From Paenibacillus kribbensis (GTDB lineage Bacteria > Bacillota > Bacilli > Paenibacillales > Paenibacillaceae): a stretch of DNA of 64,000 nucleotides. The notes under the pieces are model-generated. The model saw only the letters and a list, made by a program, of their open reading frames with translations, did no database searches and was not told the DNA's origin. How positions within the stretch are numbered: the first letter of the stretch is position 1; every line of letters begins with the position of its first letter. Of this stretch, positions 10,379 to 20,234 are shown piece by piece. A program made the position numbers and the translations under genes. The stretch is taken from contig NZ_CP020028.1 of NCBI RefSeq assembly GCF_002240415.1, forward strand, positions 5,578,501-5,642,500, read 5' to 3'.

Positions 10379-11323
10379 TCATAGAGAAGCAGATGGCACC
10401 CCTTTATCGGATAAAATACGCGCTCCATATTTATCACGCAAGCTTTTCTCGACATCTTCCAAAGGAGCCGCTTGGGCAAGCGCTAGAGAGCGACGGATTT
10501 GCTGCCGAATCTGTTCTTTGTCTGGAGAAGCTTTCAGGCGGATATCCTGTACATAGATAACGGCATAACCATCGTTAACAGAGATGGGACCAGCAACATC
10601 CCCAGAGCTTAGTTCTCTCGCCGCCTTCATAATCGCCTCCGGTTGAAATGGATCATACTCATCCACCCATCCTAGCTGTCCACTGGTATTCTTCCCAAAG
10701 GGCTGACCTGAAAATTCTTGAACCAGCGCATCAAACCTTTCTCCTTGTTTGACCCGTTCAAGCAACGCCTCTGCTTCCTCGACCTTAGGGACATAAAGGG
10801 CTGCCAGTTTGATCTGCTTACCGGCAGTAAATTCCTCAGGATGCTGCTTCCAATACTCGTCAATTTCCGCTTCCTTAATTTGAATTCCCTGCGTAGCTAT
10901 TTTCTCCAGACCAATCCGGTATTCCGCTTCATTCCGCAAATCAACCGGACCTAGACCAAACTGCTGCTGCATTTCCTCAAAATAGGCTTGAGCCGAAGCA
11001 TACCCTCTACTCTCCTGCTCCAGCACCTGCTGCAGATCATCTTGGGTGACTTTAATACCGAGACGCTTGGTTTCAGCTTGTACGGCTTTACGATTCAGCA
11101 TTTGCAACAGCGTATTGGCTCCGTATCGCTTCTTCAGCTCTGCAACCCATTGTTCCTCCGATATGCCTTCCTGACCGATCTCCGCCACAGTATGATCGCC
11201 GTCATCCTTGCTTATATCACCCGGCTTTGCCAGCCCCCGAAGCATGATCAGACCACCCAAGGCGGTGACGCTAACGGTCAGGATAATGACGGCAGCCCAT
11301 AATCCTTTCTCCCGTGTAGTCAT
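10379..11323 (-). CDS. yacD: Membrane-anchored PpiC-type peptidyl-prolyl isomerase (YacD-like)
   Basis: 314 codons from ATG 11323; a GTG three codons upstream is an alternative. Residues about 8-28 form one membrane helix (LWAAVIILTVSVTALGGLIML) and no lipobox follows, so this is an anchored extracytoplasmic protein. The N-terminal part resembles the SurA/PrsA chaperone domain. Residues about 175-265 are a parvulin domain (IKLAALYVPK, FGKNTSGQLGWVDEYDPFQP, ISVNDGYAVIYVQDIR). The predicted role is folding of secreted proteins. It sits between hslO and cysK exactly as B. subtilis yacD does. It differs from the PrsA-like lipoprotein at 32252. Confidence 0.85.
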   Translation of the reverse strand: MTTREKGLWAAVIILTVSVTALGGLIMLRGLAKPGDISKDDGDHTVAEIGQEGISEEQWVAELKKRYGANTLLQMLNRKAVQAETKRLGIKVTQDDLQQVLEQESRGYASAQAYFEEMQQQFGLGPVDLRNEAEYRIGLEKIATQGIQIKEAEIDEYWKQHPEEFTAGKQIKLAALYVPKVEEAEALLERVKQGERFDALVQEFSGQPFGKNTSGQLGWVDEYDPFQPEAIMKAARELSSGDVAGPISVNDGYAVIYVQDIRLKASPDKEQIRQQIRRSLALAQAAPLEDVEKSLRDKYGARILSDKGVPSASL

Positions 11324-11343
11324 CGCTCGCACCGCCTATCCAG

Positions 11344-12228
11344 TTAGGCTTTGGCCTGATTCAACAGATTTTGCAAATCATCCTTATTAAACTGATAAGC
11401 CTCATTACAGAAGTGGCACACAACTTCGGCCTGTCCCTCTTCCTCAATTAATTGTGTCAACTCGCTTTCTCCCAAGCTGATCAATGTTTTTTCCACACGC
11501 TCCCGTGAGCATTCACATTGAAAACGAATTTCCGTCTCGTCGAGAACCCGAACGTCCGGCAGCATCCAGCGCAGCATTTCATCAAGCTCCAGGCCTTGAT
11601 CCAGCAGAGCTGTAACGGGTGGAAGTGAGCCAACCGCATTTTCAATGGCTGTGATCTCGTCATCATTCAGGCCGGGTAGCAACTGAATAATGAATCCGCC
11701 TGCCACAATAACGGAGTTATCGGTATCCACCAATACACCTAAGCCCACTGCGGACGGTGTCTGCTCCGACTTGGCAAAATAATAGGTGAAGTCCTCACCC
11801 AGTTCACCCGAAATAATCGGAATACTACCGCGATAAGGTTCTTTTAACCCCAGATCCTTAATAATATGAATAAAGCCTTCTGTACCTACGGCACCTGCTA
11901 CATCCAGCTTACCCATGCTGTTGCTTGGCAAATGTACATGCGGTTCGGCAACATAGCCGCGTACCTCACCTGCAGCATTGGCATCCACGACGATTTGCCC
12001 AATCGGCCCGTCACCTTTAACTTGGATGGTCAGTCGCTCGTTGCCTTTTAGCATAGAACCCATAATGGCACCCGCTGTGAGTGTGCGTCCCAAAGCAGCG
12101 GTAGCGGTAGGATACGTATCATGTCTTCTCCGCAATTCCTCTGCCAACTGTGTTGTGCGAACAGCAAAAGCTCTAACCCTTCCATCCATGGCTGTTCCGC
12201 GAATAAGCCGATCCTGTTTCTTTTCCAT
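11344..12228 (-). CDS. hslO: Redox-activated chaperone Hsp33
   Basis: 294 codons from ATG 12228, with GGGAGGA about 7 nt upstream; the eight extra open codons upstream are probably leader. Hsp33 is a cytoplasmic holdase switched on by oxidation. The C-terminal zinc site is complete: CEC in the FQCECSRERVEK segment, then CHFC in EVVCHFCNEAY. The N-terminal domain shows LIRGTAMDGRVRAFAVRTT and the glycine-rich GSMLKGNERLTIQVKGDGPI. It follows coaX and precedes yacD, as in B. subtilis. Confidence 0.96.
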   Translation of the reverse strand: MEKKQDRLIRGTAMDGRVRAFAVRTTQLAEELRRRHDTYPTATAALGRTLTAGAIMGSMLKGNERLTIQVKGDGPIGQIVVDANAAGEVRGYVAEPHVHLPSNSMGKLDVAGAVGTEGFIHIIKDLGLKEPYRGSIPIISGELGEDFTYYFAKSEQTPSAVGLGVLVDTDNSVIVAGGFIIQLLPGLNDDEITAIENAVGSLPPVTALLDQGLELDEMLRWMLPDVRVLDETEIRFQCECSRERVEKTLISLGESELTQLIEEEGQAEVVCHFCNEAYQFNKDDLQNLLNQAKA

Positions 12229-12377
12229 ATTGATATCCTCCCTATGCTCCAAGGCAGCTACGCTGCTTATTTTTGTTCGTGTTTGCGCTAAATTAAAGCA
12301 TGATTTCCTGCTATATAAACAACCTGCATTGACAGATCACGCGAATCGTTCAAAAACGTAACATATTTCAGTATAGA

Positions 12378-12430
12378 CGAAAAACGCCGCTAATCCAAAC
12401 CGATAAAATCATCGGCTGGCCTCAGCGGCA
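12378..12430 (-). terminator. Terminator after coaX
   Basis: On the minus strand GCCGCT pairs with AGCGGC and CCGAT with ATCGG, followed by GTTTTT. It lies 17-70 nt after the coaX stop and closes the nadB-nadC-coaX transcript. Confidence 0.75.
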
Positions 12431-12446
12431 GCTTATATCCACTTTT

Positions 12447-13214
12447 TTATTCAGCGTTACGCTGGTAAATGATGCGCAAGCCTTCGAGCGTCAACATCGG
12501 CAGCACCTTCTGAATGCTCTGTGTCTCGGATGCGATGAGCTCAGCAAGACCTCCAGTAGCAATAACCGTAGGCTCCGCCTGCATTTCTTCCTTAATGCGT
12601 CTCACAATGCCATCCACTTGCCCCGCATAGCCGAAAATAATCCCGGCCTGCATGGCATGAACGGTATTACGACCAATAACTTTTTTGGGTTTCTCCAGCT
12701 CGATACGGGGCAGCTTGGAAGCTCGTTGATACAATGCCTCCGTCGAAATTCCGATACCAGGCACAATCACTCCGCCCAGGTAATTCCCCTTATCATCAAT
12801 ACAGTCAAACGTCGTTGCTGTCCCAAAATCCACCACAACCAGCGGCCCGCCAAACCGCTCGACAGCAGCAACTGCGTTCACGATCCGGTCTGCCCCTACT
12901 TCACGCGGATTTTCATAACGCAGGTTAAGACCGGTTTTGATGCCCGGTCCGACGATTAACGGCGTTCTGCCTATGTATTTATCGCACATGTCCTCTAATA
13001 CACGAACCAACGGCGGAACAACAGAGGAAATAATAACCCCTTGAATATCATCCTTTAATACGCCACCCATACCAAAAAGATTATGTATAAGTACGCCGTA
13101 TTCATCTGCGGTTGCCTGTCTGGAGGTACTGATCCGATAATGATGCAGCAGCTCGGTCCCCTCGTACATCCCCAGAACAATATTGGTATTACCTACATCC
13201 ACTACAAGAATCAA
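12447..13214 (-). CDS. coaX: Type III pantothenate kinase
   Basis: 255 codons with a TTG start at 13214, 6 nt after the nadC stop; AGGTGA overlapping that stop serves as ribosome-binding site. It phosphorylates pantothenate, the first step of CoA synthesis, and unlike CoaA is not inhibited by CoA. ASKHA-fold motifs: phosphate-binding [35 protein letters not shown] with the catalytic Asp, and ATGGLA near the C-terminus. In B. subtilis coaX follows ftsH directly; here nadB and nadC intervene. Confidence 0.95.
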   Translation of the reverse strand: MILVVDVGNTNIVLGMYEGTELLHHYRISTSRQATADEYGVLIHNLFGMGGVLKDDIQGVIISSVVPPLVRVLEDMCDKYIGRTPLIVGPGIKTGLNLRYENPREVGADRIVNAVAAVERFGGPLVVVDFGTATTFDCIDDKGNYLGGVIVPGIGISTEALYQRASKLPRIELEKPKKVIGRNTVHAMQAGIIFGYAGQVDGIVRRIKEEMQAEPTVIATGGLAELIASETQSIQKVLPMLTLEGLRIIYQRNAE

Positions 13215-13220
13215 AGGGTG

Positions 13221-14111
13221 TCACCTAACTTTCTTTGCGTTAAGGTCAAGGCTGATATCCAGGTTATGAAAAGAGTATGTCAGCCTGCCTACAGAAATCA
13301 CATCTACGCCGCTCTCAGCCATCGCACGTACTGTATCCAGCGATACATTGCCTGAGGCTTCTGTTTTGACATGTGGAGCCCGTTCACGAATGAAACGAAC
13401 TGCTTCCTTCATATCCTGGACAGACATGTTGTCCAGCATAATAATATCCGCCCCGGCATCCAGAGCTTCCCGAACCTGCTCCATGTTCTCCGTCTCAACT
13501 TCAATGGTCATGGTGTGCGGTATATGAGTACGTGCTCGACTTACTGCCTGTGCAATCCCGCCAGCGCCCTTGATATGATTATCCTTAATCATAACCGCAT
13601 CGTAGAGACCAAAGCGATGATTGGAGCCGCCGCCCACACGAACAGCGTATTTCTCCAGCAGTCGATGTCCCGGTGTTGTTTTGCGTGTGTCCACCAAGCG
13701 GGTGGTAAGTCCGTGCAATTGATCCACAAAAGATTGAGTCCGCGTTGCAATGCCGGACATCCGCTGAAGCAAATTGAGCGCAAGTCGCTCCCCGGTCAAA
13801 ATCGAATGGGTGCTTCCACTCACTTCCGCCAGAATGCTACCCTTTTCGATCGCCTGCCCATCCGTCACCAACGGAGTGAATGACAAGGAAGGATCGACTA
13901 CCTGAAATACAAGCGCAGCTACAGGCAAACCCGCAACGATGCCAGGCTCCTTGGCATGAATCACAGCCTTCGACTGGTGGCCCTGCTCAATCGTCCAGCG
14001 CGTGGTTACATCGCCAGAACCGGTATCCTCCCGCAGCCAGCCGCGAATCTGTGCCAACAGCTCTTCCTGATATCCGCTAAACTCTCCATAATGCTCGCTG
14101 TTAGATGTCAT
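13221..14111 (-). CDS. nadC: Nicotinate-nucleotide pyrophosphorylase (QPRTase)
   Basis: 296 codons from ATG 14111 with GGAGGAG about 6 nt upstream. It joins quinolinate and PRPP to nicotinate mononucleotide with loss of CO2. Conserved pieces are EDTGSGDVTTRW, RMSGIATRTQSFVD, RLVDTRKTTPGHRLLEKYAV, GGGSNHRFGLYDAVMIKDNH and the barrel end ISVGRLTYS. The start overlaps the nadB 3' end by 11 nt, so both are coupled. nadA, the enzyme between them in the pathway, is not in this window. Confidence 0.96.
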   Translation of the reverse strand: MTSNSEHYGEFSGYQEELLAQIRGWLREDTGSGDVTTRWTIEQGHQSKAVIHAKEPGIVAGLPVAALVFQVVDPSLSFTPLVTDGQAIEKGSILAEVSGSTHSILTGERLALNLLQRMSGIATRTQSFVDQLHGLTTRLVDTRKTTPGHRLLEKYAVRVGGGSNHRFGLYDAVMIKDNHIKGAGGIAQAVSRARTHIPHTMTIEVETENMEQVREALDAGADIIMLDNMSVQDMKEAVRFIRERAPHVKTEASGNVSLDTVRAMAESGVDVISVGRLTYSFHNLDISLDLNAKKVR

Positions 14112-15714
14112 GAACACACTCCTCCGTTATGCCTTGCTCACGTCGCTGCTGAACATGCTTGTGCCATACGCTATCATCTGTCTTAGGAAAATCCTCGCGA
14201 TAATGCGCTCCCCGGCTCTCTTCGCGTAGCAGCGCACCGTCTGTAACTAATAAAGCACAGGTGAGTAAATTGGCAAATTCGATCTCTTCCCGGCTAGTAA
14301 CCGCAGCCTTAAATATAGGCATTTGGCCTTGCAGCTCATCTAACGCTGCTTGCAGCCCTTCCCCATGCCGACGAACTCCAGCATAACGAACCATTGTTTC
14401 TTGCAGCCTGTGCCGCTCCTCCACAACAGATGAAGCCAGGAGCTCTGCACGGTTATCGCCGTAAGCTAATAACGTATGACCGGCCAGCGGTGGCAATGAA
14501 TGCAGCCGATCAATAATTCTGCTGCCAAATACGATAGCTTCAGATAGCGAATTGCTCGCCAGACGATTAGCTCCGTGAACACCTGTGGAAGAAACCTCCC
14601 CGCAGGCGAACAAACGCGCAATAGAGCTTTCCCCATACAAGTTGGTCTGAACGCCACCCATCATATAATGCGCGGCAGGTGCAATCGGAATCCAGTCTGT
14701 GGTCATATCTAGGCCAAAGGACAGACATGTCCGATAAATCGTAGGAAAACGCTGCTTAACCCGCTCGGGCGGCTCATGTGTAATATCCAGGTATACAAAT
14801 GTAGCCTGGGTACGTTCCATTTCATGTACGATAGCACGGGCTACGATATCTCTGGGTGCAAGCTCTTGCCGGGAATCATACTGCTCCATGAACCGTTCTC
14901 CATGAATATTGCGCAGCATGGCCCCTTCCCCCCGTACGGCTTCAGAAATTAGAAACCTCGGAGCACCCGGATAGCACAACGCCGTCGGATGAAACTGTAC
15001 GAACTCCATATCCCGCACAGCCGCTCCCGCACGATACGCCATAGCGATACCATCACCGGTTGCGATATCCGGGTTGGTGGTATAGCGGAATAATTGCCCG
15101 CTTCCGCCTGAGCATAAAATCGTTGCATTGGCAGTTACGTACAATCTTTCGCCATCCGGCCTTTGGACGAGAGCCCCAATACATTCGCCATGCTCAGTCA
15201 ACAGGTCGATGACCATACACTCTTCCCACACTTCGATAGCGGGATGAGCAGCAACCTGCTCTGACAGCGCACGAACAACTTCATACCCGGTAGCATCTCC
15301 GTTCGCATGCAAAATGCGCCGATGACTATGTGCGCCTTCCCGTGTCAGGGCAAGTTCGCCATCCTCCCTGTCAAAGGCTGTCCCCAATCGTATTAGCTCC
15401 TGTATGCCCTCCGGCCCCTCATGAACAAGCGCTCTCACGGCCTCTGGTTCACACAAGCCTGCACCAGCAATCAAGGTATCCTGCATATGAGAAGCAGGTG
15501 TATCCTCGTCCGATGTGACAGCGGCGATGCCGCCTTGCGCATAACGCGTGTTGCTTTCCATCAAAGCCTTCTTGGTAATCAGCAACACGTTCCGATCTTC
15601 CGCGGCCTTAATCGCCGTATATAAGCCTGCAATGCCCGAGCCGATAATTAACACGTCGGCTTCCAATTTAGTCAATTCCGCTACATCAAAATCAACTAGA
15701 TATCTTGGAATCAT
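14101..15714 (-). CDS. nadB: L-aspartate oxidase
   Basis: 537 codons from ATG 15714 (AGGTGA 5 nt upstream); six further codons upstream are open. It oxidises L-aspartate to iminoaspartate, the first step of de novo NAD synthesis. The FAD-binding motif is DVLIIGSGIAGLYTAIKAAE at about 20-39. Then come NTRYAQGGIAAV, GGSGQLFRYTTNPDIATGDG, HPTALCYPGAPRFLISEAVR and GVHGANRLASNSLSEA. Its length and these motifs distinguish it from succinate dehydrogenase or fumarate reductase flavoproteins, which are related but longer. Confidence 0.95.
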   Translation of the reverse strand: MIPRYLVDFDVAELTKLEADVLIIGSGIAGLYTAIKAAEDRNVLLITKKALMESNTRYAQGGIAAVTSDEDTPASHMQDTLIAGAGLCEPEAVRALVHEGPEGIQELIRLGTAFDREDGELALTREGAHSHRRILHANGDATGYEVVRALSEQVAAHPAIEVWEECMVIDLLTEHGECIGALVQRPDGERLYVTANATILCSGGSGQLFRYTTNPDIATGDGIAMAYRAGAAVRDMEFVQFHPTALCYPGAPRFLISEAVRGEGAMLRNIHGERFMEQYDSRQELAPRDIVARAIVHEMERTQATFVYLDITHEPPERVKQRFPTIYRTCLSFGLDMTTDWIPIAPAAHYMMGGVQTNLYGESSIARLFACGEVSSTGVHGANRLASNSLSEAIVFGSRIIDRLHSLPPLAGHTLLAYGDNRAELLASSVVEERHRLQETMVRYAGVRRHGEGLQAALDELQGQMPIFKAAVTSREEIEFANLLTCALLVTDGALLREESRGAHYREDFPKTDDSVWHKHVQQRREQGITEECVHDI

Positions 15715-15773
15715 GCCTTCACCTGATTTCACAGAGAATAGCGCACACCATAGATTGTACAGTATGCGCTCAC

Positions 15774-15802
15774 GGTATAAGTTCTAAAGGATAGAAAGTC
15801 AA
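15774..15802 (-). promoter_or_regulatory. Proximal sigma-A-type promoter of nadB
   Basis: On the minus strand TTGACT (15802-15797), 17 bp, TATACC (15779-15774), about 60 nt before the nadB start. Its -10 is weaker than that of the distal promoter. Confidence 0.5.
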
Positions 15803-15860
15803 TTGCAGCGGCTGTTGGCTTGTATATGTCAAGAACACGACAGCCGTTTATTTAACAATA

Positions 15861-15889
15861 AATGTACACAACGTTCCTCTGTCTGTCAA
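15861..15889 (-). promoter_or_regulatory. Distal sigma-A promoter of nadB, followed by a TGTC/GACA dyad
   Basis: On the minus strand a perfect TTGACA (15889-15884), 17 bp and TACATT (15866-15861). Between this and the proximal promoter is TGTCGTGTTCTTGACA, a dyad with TGTC/GACA ends. NAD-synthesis operons of Firmicutes are often repressed by NiaR at TGTC-type sites, so this dyad is a candidate operator; I cannot confirm it from sequence alone. Confidence 0.6.
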
Positions 15890-15916
15890 ATCACGTCAGC
15901 AATCTTCTGCCATATT

Positions 15917-15962
15917 TTAAAAAGCTCCGGAAAACCAAAAGTTACTGGTTCCCCGGAGCTTA
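15917..15962 (-). terminator. Terminator after ftsH
   Basis: On the minus strand AAGCTCCGG...CCGGAGCTT, extended by GGAACCA/TGGTTTTC, then TTTTT. A long stable stem directly downstream of the ftsH stop, separating it from nadB. Confidence 0.9.
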
Positions 15963-15995
15963 TATATGCGCTTATTCAACGATCCAACCTGAAAA

Positions 15996-18035
15996 TCAGG
16001 TTGTTGTCGGTGGAGTACCACCGGAGTTGCCCGAATTGTTATCATCCTCTGGCTTCTGCAGATTAGGGATATCATTCGGTTGATCCGTCGTATTCTTAGG
16101 CTCGTCATCCTTGCCTTGAATACGTACACGAACGTCTCCAATGTTATCGATCACAGGTTCACCTTTTTCCGGTGTTCCTTCACCCTCATTCGTGCTGCCG
16201 TCCAAAGAACCTGTCTCGATCAAACGTTTAATTTGTTCAAGTTCCAGGGTTTCTTCTTGCAGCAGGGTTTGAGCGATCAGATGAACCTCTTTGGAATGCT
16301 TGGTCAGGAGCTCTTTGGCACGCTCATAAGAGTCAGTGATGAAGCGATTCATCTCTTGGTCAATCTGATAAGCGATCTGATCACTGTAATTCTGCTCATG
16401 ACCGATATCCCGTCCAAGGAAAACCTGACCTTGCGAAGTACCAAACTGCATTGGGCCGAGCTTCTCACTCATACCGTATTCCACAATCATGCTGCGTGCG
16501 ATGCTTGTTGCTTGCTGGAAGTCACTGTAGGCTCCCGTACCGATTTCGCCGATAAACAGTTCCTCGGATACGCGTCCACCCAGCAAACCAGTAATTTTGT
16601 CCAGCAATTCCTGCTTGGTTGTCAGCATGCGATCTTCCTTCGGAAGCATGATGACATACCCGCCTGCACGTCCACGTGGAATGATCGTTACCTTGTGAAC
16701 CATGTCGGCGTTTTCCAGGAAATAGCCGATAATCGTATGGCCTGCTTCATGGTAGGCAACAATTCGTTTCTCGCGGTCACTGATTACGCGGCTGCGTTTT
16801 TCTGTACCTACGATTACACGGTCGATAGCTTCATCTACTTCGCGCATCGAAATATCTCTGCGGTTACGACGGGCTGCCAGCAAAGCAGCTTCGTTCAGCA
16901 GATTTTCCAGATCAGCACCTGTAAAACCTGTTGTGCGTTTCGCGATTACATCCAATTTAACATCCTTCGTCAACGGCTTGTTGCGTGCGTGTACATGCAA
17001 TACAGCTTCGCGGCCTTTAACGTCTGGACGGTCAACTGTAATTTGACGGTCAAAACGTCCCGGACGAAGCAATGCCGGGTCCAGAATATCCGGACGGTTG
17101 GTAGCCGCTACGATAATGATACCTTCGTTCGCGCCGAATCCATCCATCTCTACGAGCAATTGGTTGAGCGTTTGCTCACGTTCATCGTGTCCGCCACCCA
17201 ATCCGGCGCCACGTTGACGTCCAACCGCATCAATCTCATCGATGAAAATGATACATGGTGCGTTCTTCTTCGCATTTTCAAACAAATCGCGAACACGGGA
17301 AGCACCGACACCGACGAACATTTCTACAAAGTCAGAACCCGAAATGCTGAAAAAAGGAACTCCTGCTTCGCCTGCAACGGCTCTGGCCAAGAGTGTTTTA
17401 CCCGTTCCCGGAGGGCCCACTAATAGGACACCCTTTGGAATACGAGCGCCCACAGCAGCGAACTTACGCGGGTCCTTCAAGAATTCTACGACTTCGACAA
17501 GCTCCTGCTTCTCTTCGTCAGCCCCTGCCACGTCCTCGAAGGTAACCTTCTTCTTCTCTTCGTTGTACAGACGGGCCTTGCTCTTGCCAAAGTTCATAAC
17601 TTTGCCGCCGCCGCCCTGTGCCTGATTAAACAGGAAGAAGAACAGCAGGAACATGATCACCAAAGGAATGATAGAAGTCAAAAACGTCAACCAGATGCTT
17701 TCGCCTTCCATCTTCTTCTGCACGTATTCAAACCCATTCGTTTCGCTGGCATTGACCAGTTCACTCAGTGCTTGATCCGTTGGCGGAACATATACGGAAA
17801 AATTAATGGATTTGGCATCAGCCGGCTGCTTCTTATATGCACCGGTTACAAGATAGGCGTAACCGTCAAATTGGACCGTTACTTTAGAGATGTTATTCGC
17901 TTTAACCTCTTGCCGTAATTGGTCATATCTAGGGAGATCGGAGGCTTCGTTACTGTTGCTAACAAACTGAACGATACCCACCACAACTAAAAAAAGAATC
18001 AAATAAAAACCAGAATTCCGGATGAACCGATTCAT
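15996..18035 (-). CDS. ftsH: ATP-dependent membrane zinc metalloprotease FtsH
   Basis: 679 codons. FtsH is a hexameric AAA+ protease of the cytoplasmic membrane that degrades misassembled membrane proteins and regulatory proteins. Two membrane helices are seen at about 8-26 and 115-136, enclosing an extracytoplasmic domain. The AAA+ part has Walker A GPPGTGKT at 207-214, Walker B IFIDEID at 263-269 and the arginine-finger region [13 protein letters not shown]. The zinc site HEAGH is at 429-433. The C-terminal 60 residues are acidic with [13 protein letters not shown], probably disordered. The gene is monocistronic, with its own promoter and terminator. Confidence 0.98.
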   Translation of the reverse strand: MNRFIRNSGFYLILFLVVVGIVQFVSNSNEASDLPRYDQLRQEVKANNISKVTVQFDGYAYLVTGAYKKQPADAKSINFSVYVPPTDQALSELVNASETNGFEYVQKKMEGESIWLTFLTSIIPLVIMFLLFFFLFNQAQGGGGKVMNFGKSKARLYNEEKKKVTFEDVAGADEEKQELVEVVEFLKDPRKFAAVGARIPKGVLLVGPPGTGKTLLARAVAGEAGVPFFSISGSDFVEMFVGVGASRVRDLFENAKKNAPCIIFIDEIDAVGRQRGAGLGGGHDEREQTLNQLLVEMDGFGANEGIIIVAATNRPDILDPALLRPGRFDRQITVDRPDVKGREAVLHVHARNKPLTKDVKLDVIAKRTTGFTGADLENLLNEAALLAARRNRRDISMREVDEAIDRVIVGTEKRSRVISDREKRIVAYHEAGHTIIGYFLENADMVHKVTIIPRGRAGGYVIMLPKEDRMLTTKQELLDKITGLLGGRVSEELFIGEIGTGAYSDFQQATSIARSMIVEYGMSEKLGPMQFGTSQGQVFLGRDIGHEQNYSDQIAYQIDQEMNRFITDSYERAKELLTKHSKEVHLIAQTLLQEETLELEQIKRLIETGSLDGSTNEGEGTPEKGEPVIDNIGDVRVRIQGKDDEPKNTTDQPNDIPNLQKPEDDNNSGNSGGTPPTTT

Positions 18036-18064
18036 CCCCTACCTCCTCTCGAGACACTTAAGTT

Positions 18065-18094
18065 ATTTTACCATAGCCTGTAAGTCCTTCTCAA
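18065..18094 (-). promoter_or_regulatory. Sigma-A promoter of ftsH
   Basis: On the minus strand TTGAGA (18094-18089), 18 bp, TAAAAT (18070-18065), about 30 nt before the ftsH start, so the leader is short and carries only the ribosome-binding site. Confidence 0.75.
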
Positions 18095-18132
18095 CAAAGG
18101 GCCTTATTTAGTCCTAGGACTGGAGGCTGAGA

Positions 18133-18672
18133 TTAGCTGGTGTAGATTTCCGGCTTCAAAATCCCTATGTATGGGAGGTTCCGGTAGTGCTCGGCATAAT
18201 CCAGACCATAACCGACAACAAATGCATCCGGAAGCGTAAATCCGGTATAATCCGCTTCAAGATCAACGGCTCGGCGTGCAGGCTTGTCGAACAAGGTTAC
18301 GACACATACCGAATTGGCATTACGGTTCTTAAGCAGTTCAATTAAATGTGTCAGCGTCAGACCGCTGTCGATAATATCTTCGACAATCAGAACGTCGCGT
18401 CCTTCAACCGATGCGTCCAAATCTTTAATGATTTTAACGACACCTGAGGATTTGGTGGACACTCCGTAACTTGATACAGCCATGAAATCAAGCTCCAATG
18501 GCACTGTAATGGATTTAACCAAATCAGCCATAAAGATAAACGCACCCTTCAGCACGCAAATCACCAATGGATTCTTTCCTTCATATTTTACGCTAAGCTG
18601 TGCGCCCAATTCCTTAATTTTACTCTGAATTTCTTCTTCGCTGATCAATACTTCCTGAATATCATTCTGCAA
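18133..18672 (-). CDS. hpt: Hypoxanthine phosphoribosyltransferase
   Basis: 179 codons with a TTG start at 18672; AGGAGG lies 9 nt upstream. It salvages hypoxanthine and guanine with PRPP to IMP and GMP. The PRPP loop is [13 protein letters not shown] at about 94-106, and the flexible loop [14 protein letters not shown] is at about 64-77. It follows tilS, as in B. subtilis, where TilS and HprT are reported to act together in ftsH control; whether that holds here is not visible. Confidence 0.97.
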   Translation of the reverse strand: MQNDIQEVLISEEEIQSKIKELGAQLSVKYEGKNPLVICVLKGAFIFMADLVKSITVPLELDFMAVSSYGVSTKSSGVVKIIKDLDASVEGRDVLIVEDIIDSGLTLTHLIELLKNRNANSVCVVTLFDKPARRAVDLEADYTGFTLPDAFVVGYGLDYAEHYRNLPYIGILKPEIYTS

Positions 18673-18719
18673 CGGTGTAAACCTCCTAAGTTTATACTAT
18701 GAAAGCCGTTCCTGTGCGA

Positions 18720-20168
18720 CTATCGGTGCCCCGGACTCTTCCGTCTTTGCCATGACATGTATATAACCGAAGACGTGTGCTTTTGCACTGCGGCATGTAC
18801 AGAACGCCGCACGCCCGGAATCCAGAGAATAGCTCCGGATTGGTCACAGACGATGGGAATAACGGAACGCAGTGAAGGAGGAATTTTTCCATCAATGAAA
18901 ATATCTTTAACCTTTTTTCTTCCGTTTAATCCCATGACATGCATGGCATCTCCAGGTAATCGTGAGCGTATGGTCAACGGCAAACTCAATTCATCTGCGT
19001 CAAACCATGCTTCCTCCTCATTCGCCGGATAGGGTCCATCCGAATAGGAGATTCTCCGCCACCGAAGTACACCACCCGCCTCAGGCAATTCAAGCTCGCC
19101 AGACATAGGCAATACGTCTAGTCCATAACACCATTCGCCCATAGGTCCTTGCGTTCGGTCAAACAACCCCGCTTGGTCATATTCGCGGACTCCAACCGCA
19201 CCGCCACCCAAGTCCAAACTCCACGTGGACGGTTGTTCCTGTAGAAGTCTCAGTCGAACGGTCTCAATTTTACGAAAATCAAAATTATCACTGTCCGAAG
19301 GCAGATAATTTAATATTAGTTTAATCAACCTCCGTTGTAAAGCAACGGGTAGCTTGCGATAGGAAGCAATGGAAAACATGTATCTCCCGTTATCCAAGCG
19401 TACCAATTCCTCGTATACCGACAGCGTAGATGCTTCCATAAAATCATTCTCTTCAGCCATCGTTTCGGCCAGTCGGTTGAGGGATGGAGTCAGTTGCTCA
19501 TTATATTGCCCCAAAAAAGGAAGCACATCCATGCGAATAGCGTTGCGGCGGTATTTGGAGGTCAGATTAGTGCTGTCCGTCACATAGGAAAGGCTATAAA
19601 ACCTGCAGAACTCAATCAGGTCAGCCTTGTACATACGCAGCAACGGGCGAATGAGTTGCACATTTTTTTCCGTGCGTGCCAGACGCATACCGGCCAAACC
19701 CGCTGGACCGCTGCCGCGCAGCAGATGCAGAAGGACTGTTTCGGCCTGATCGTCGCCATGGTGGGCCATCGCAATACGCTGCGCTCCCCATTTTGCAGCT
19801 GTATCATGCAAAAAGGAATAGCGCAGCTCACGGGCCGCTTCCTGCGGGCCTTTTCCGCTTTCCTTCATATAGACGGGTACATCAACCCGAATCATTTCAA
19901 ACGGAATTTCCAGCTTTCGGGCTATGCTGCGTACCTCTTCAGCCTCCGCATCCGATTCCTCTGGCCTGAAGCCATGATGGACGTGAGCACAGATGAGCTG
20001 CAAAGGCATATGTATAACGGATATTTCATGTAAAATGTGCAAAAGGGCCACCGAATCCGGCCCACCGGATACAGCAACCACAATGCGGTCTCCGGGGCTC
20101 CACAGTGAATGATCTCGCGCGAGGGCGAGCACTTCCTGTACAACACCGGTCGGTTTGGTTGTTCCCAT
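18720..20168 (-). CDS. tilS: tRNA(Ile)-lysidine synthetase
   Basis: 482 codons. It converts C34 of the tRNA-Ile CAU anticodon to lysidine using ATP and lysine, an essential step for AUA decoding. The N-terminal PP-loop SGGPDS is at 34-39, followed by HVHHGFRPEESDAEAEEV and MAHHGDDQAETVLLHLLRGS. The TilS central and C-terminal domains follow, with RSRLPGDAMHVMGLNGRKKV typical of the C-terminal tRNA-binding module. ATG 20168 has GAGAGGG upstream. Confidence 0.96.
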   Translation of the reverse strand: MGTTKPTGVVQEVLALARDHSLWSPGDRIVVAVSGGPDSVALLHILHEISVIHMPLQLICAHVHHGFRPEESDAEAEEVRSIARKLEIPFEMIRVDVPVYMKESGKGPQEAARELRYSFLHDTAAKWGAQRIAMAHHGDDQAETVLLHLLRGSGPAGLAGMRLARTEKNVQLIRPLLRMYKADLIEFCRFYSLSYVTDSTNLTSKYRRNAIRMDVLPFLGQYNEQLTPSLNRLAETMAEENDFMEASTLSVYEELVRLDNGRYMFSIASYRKLPVALQRRLIKLILNYLPSDSDNFDFRKIETVRLRLLQEQPSTWSLDLGGGAVGVREYDQAGLFDRTQGPMGEWCYGLDVLPMSGELELPEAGGVLRWRRISYSDGPYPANEEEAWFDADELSLPLTIRSRLPGDAMHVMGLNGRKKVKDIFIDGKIPPSLRSVIPIVCDQSGAILWIPGVRRSVHAAVQKHTSSVIYMSWQRRKSPGHR

Positions 20169-20234
20169 TGACGACCCTCTCTTCTCCCGACCGTAACAAT
20201 GATGATCATCTGTAATCTTATGTAAGTCATGCCG

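Noticed and set aside
16080..17423. Plus-strand open frame of 447 codons opposite ftsH
   Set aside because: It is the antisense shadow of the highly conserved ftsH gene; the translation is Cys/Phe/Thr-rich, has no recognisable domain and no ribosome-binding site.
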